From Candidatus Collierbacteria bacterium RIFOXYD1_FULL_40_9 (GTDB lineage Bacteria; Patescibacteriota; Microgenomatia; UBA1400; MFAQ01), in contig MFAQ01000041.1 of assembly GCA_001776275.1 (NCBI GenBank), positions 32,202 through 39,245 on the forward strand: 7,044 nucleotides of DNA, read 5' to 3'. Numbering within the stretch: position 1 is the first letter of the stretch; each line of letters starts with the position of its first letter. The notes beneath the pieces are model-generated. The model saw nothing but the letters and a program-made list of their open reading frames with translations, was not told the DNA's origin and made no database searches. Both the position numbers and the translations under genes were made by a program. Below, in pieces: positions 6,222 through 7,044 of this stretch.

Positions 6222-6249
6222 ACTTTACCAAATATTACCCAAATGTCAA
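6222..6249 (-). promoter_or_regulatory. lexA promoter, apparently leaderless, with direct repeats in the spacer
   Basis: On the - strand a perfect TTGACA (6244-6249) is followed after 16 bases by TAAAGT (6222-6227, four of six to consensus). Seven bases beyond that is the A of the lexA ATG. The spacer region carries two copies of ATTTGG (+ strand CCAAAT at 6228-6233 and 6239-6244), 11 bases apart, each followed by (G)TAA. That is a plausible repressor site, but unproven. Confidence 0.55.
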
Positions 6250-6269
6250 CAAACAAAACCCGTACAGGC

Positions 6270-6280
6270 ACCACAGTGGT
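6270..6280. promoter_or_regulatory. 11-base palindrome overlapping the promoter of the 158-residue gene
   Basis: ACCAC-A-GTGGT is a perfect inverted repeat whose last base is the first base of the TATAAT box. A protein bound here would block polymerase. The repressor is not identified; the motif does not resemble the repeats at the lexA promoter. Confidence 0.35.
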
Positions 6281-6285
6281 ATAAT
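6277..6285 (+). promoter_or_regulatory. Extended -10 promoter (TGG TATAAT) of the 158-residue gene
   Basis: A consensus TATAAT at 6280-6285 is preceded by TG one base upstream, forming a full extended -10 element. No recognisable -35 lies at the right distance, which extended -10 promoters can do without. Transcription would start near 6292, giving a leader of about 34 bases. Confidence 0.7.
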
Positions 6286-6314
6286 ATCCTCTAGTGTTCC
6301 TTATCAGACAAAAA

Positions 6315-6320
6315 AGGAGA
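6315..6320 (+). promoter_or_regulatory. Shine-Dalgarno site deciding a TTG start
   Basis: AGGAGA begins at 6315; its AGGAG core ends six bases before the TTG at 6326-6328. The next in-frame ATG is far inside the gene, so the TTG is the likely start. Confidence 0.7.
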
Positions 6321-6325
6321 AACTT

Positions 6326-6802
6326 TTGATCCGCTACAAACTCTGGTCAATCGCAAAACGTCTCTACAACGGAGACGCAGAGTCGGGCAAAAGACGTGTA
6401 GCAAGCTTCAAAAAAATCCAGTCCGCTGCAGATGAGCTCATCCAACAGCTCAACCAGCGTGCCTTCAACTGGAAAAAAACAGCCGGATACATCCCCCTAT
6501 ACGGCGAGCGCGAATTCGAAAACCACTACCTCAGAGTAAGCGCGGTCCGAGAAGTATTCGAGCAGGCCTACGAGGATATCTGCGACGGTCCACTCGACCG
6601 CGTAAAAATATCGTTCGAATGGGTCGCCCGCGAAAAAGATTACATGGCACCATGGTTCTGCTTCGAGGTACGAAAACCACGAAACTGGAAAAGCCCCAAA
6701 CTCAGGCTACTAAGCGCCTCGGGTACACCAGCCCAACTATCACGTTTCGTCAGTGTAATCGTCAACGAAGTCGACAATCTCAAAGAGGTCAAGTTCTCAT
6801 AA
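6326..6802 (+). CDS. Unrecognised 158-residue protein with strongly atypical codon use, TTG start
   Basis: I do not recognise a family and assign no function. The protein is soluble-looking, basic and aromatic: five Trp (7, 49, 99, 110, 121) and nine Phe, with no signal peptide or membrane segment. Residues 22-47 look helical and charged; 94-116 (KISFEWV...WFCFEVRK) look like paired strands; 134-150 look like a final helix. Its composition stands apart: 216 G+C in 420 bases (6361-6780) against 86 in 240 for a gpmI block. All nine Phe are TTC, all seven Tyr TAC, six of seven Asn AAC and seven of eight Ile ATC. It has a full expression cassette (extended -10, Shine-Dalgarno, strong terminator). 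Either very high expression or recent acquisition could explain this. It is divergent from lexA and ends 91 bases before uvrB, so a damage-related role is possible but rests on position alone. Confidence 0.85.
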   Translation: MIRYKLWSIAKRLYNGDAESGKRRVASFKKIQSAADELIQQLNQRAFNWKKTAGYIPLYGEREFENHYLRVSAVREVFEQAYEDICDGPLDRVKISFEWVAREKDYMAPWFCFEVRKPRNWKSPKLRLLSASGTPAQLSRFVSVIVNEVDNLKEVKFS

Positions 6803-6816
6803 ACAACTAAATCGCT

Positions 6817-6842
6817 CTCCCAGAGAAATCTGGGAGTTTTTT
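6817..6842 (+). terminator. Strong intrinsic terminator with GAAA loop after the 158-residue gene
   Basis: CTCCCAGA (6817-6824) pairs perfectly with TCTGGGAG (6829-6836) around GAAA, a GNRA tetraloop, and six T follow (6837-6842). It closes the 158-residue gene 14 bases after its stop and separates it from uvrB, which therefore needs its own promoter. Confidence 0.93.
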
Positions 6843-6857
6843 GCTTGTCAGCCTAAT

Positions 6858-6891
6858 TTGCTTTAGCTGTTAGCTGATGCGAAAATATAGT
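6858..6891 (+). promoter_or_regulatory. Tentative uvrB promoter region with a tandem TTAGCTG repeat
   Basis: TTGCTT (6858-6863), a 17-base spacer and GAAAAT (6881-6886) would start transcription at about the uvrB ATG; TATAGT (6886-6891) is a better -10 by sequence but too close to the start. TTAGCTG occurs twice in perfect tandem (6863-6876), with a near-inverse CAGCCTAA at 6849-6856. These might form an operator. Confidence 0.3.
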
Positions 6892-6893
6892 CA

Positions 6894-7044
6894 ATGGAAT
6901 TTAATCTCAAATCTGACTACCAGCCAACCGGAGACCAACCTTCTGCTATCGAAACCCTTTCCAAAAGTATCAACCAGCAAAACCCGCACCAAACCCTTTT
7001 GGGTGTTACTGGTAGTGGTAAAACTTTTACTGTCGCTAACATTA
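6894..7044 (+). CDS. uvrB: UvrABC excision nuclease subunit B, first 50 residues; 3' end outside window
   Basis: UvrB is the damage-verifying helicase-like subunit of nucleotide excision repair; it is loaded by UvrA and then recruits the UvrC nuclease. The visible N-terminus matches the family closely: FNLKSDYQPTGDQPSAIETL (residues 3-22), including the GDQP Q-motif, then HQTLLGVTGSGKTFTVANI (32-50) with the Walker A motif GVTGSGKT at 37-44. The ATG at 6894 gives the standard short lead before the F.L.S.Y.P.GDQP block, so the start is secure although no Shine-Dalgarno site precedes it. The gene is cut by the window end. It follows the strong terminator at 6817-6842, so it is probably transcribed independently. 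In many bacteria uvrB is LexA-controlled, and lexA is two genes away. Confidence 0.95.
   Translation, partial: MEFNLKSDYQPTGDQPSAIETLSKSINQQNPHQTLLGVTGSGKTFTVANI

Noticed and set aside
6216..6325. A Gram-positive type (GAAC-N4-GTTC) or E. coli type (CTGT-N8-ACAG) LexA box between lexA and the unknown gene
   Set aside because: Only isolated half-sites such as GTTC at 6296 are present; no paired half-sites with correct spacing were found.
6619..6810. A 63-residue basic open frame on the + strand inside the 158-residue gene
   Set aside because: It is an out-of-frame shadow of a gene with strong start and stop signals; no Shine-Dalgarno site of its own was seen.
1..7044. CRISPR array, tRNA, rRNA or transposase gene
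   Set aside because: No regularly spaced repeats, cloverleaf, rRNA-like stretch or transposase motif was seen; the only repeats are the two palindromes and short promoter motifs.

Overview
The window is compact and AT-rich: a hand count of 3901-4140 gives 86 G+C in 240 bases, about 36%. It has short intergenic gaps, several starts without a Shine-Dalgarno site, and housekeeping genes that are recognisable but often shortened or divergent. This suits a reduced-genome bacterium of the Patescibacteria/CPR type. That placement is inference from gene style; no rRNA or other marker is present to settle it.

Region 1 (1-4514, + strand) holds three gene products that convert pyruvate to 3-phosphoglycerate in consecutive steps: phosphoenolpyruvate synthase (ppsA, 5' end outside the window), enolase (eno) and cofactor-independent phosphoglycerate mutase (gpmI). 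All visible catalytic residues are intact. Gene order matches reaction order in the gluconeogenic direction.

Region 2 (4515-5600) holds rsmI on the - strand, convergent with gpmI and ending where the methylase domain ends, so it lacks the usual C-terminal extension. Divergent from it is a 74-residue protein of unknown function with a GTG start, a strong Shine-Dalgarno site and its own intrinsic terminator.

Region 3 (5595-7044) is a DNA-damage neighbourhood. lexA (- strand) has its self-cleavage site and catalytic Ser/Lys intact. An unrecognised 158-residue gene (+ strand) lies between lexA and the start of uvrB (+ strand, cut by the window end). This gene is the odd one out: about 51% G+C in a hand-counted 420-base block, almost exclusive use of C-ending codons for Phe, Tyr, Asn and Ile, an extended -10 promoter, a strong Shine-Dalgarno site and a textbook terminator.

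Two copies of a 30-base palindromic repeat (consensus roughly TGTCATYCCGG...CCGGRATCCAG) occupy the ppsA-eno and gpmI-rsmI gaps. They differ by two compensatory base-pair changes that preserve the hairpin. No tRNA, rRNA, CRISPR array or transposase gene was seen, and no gene-free stretch exceeds 300 bases.
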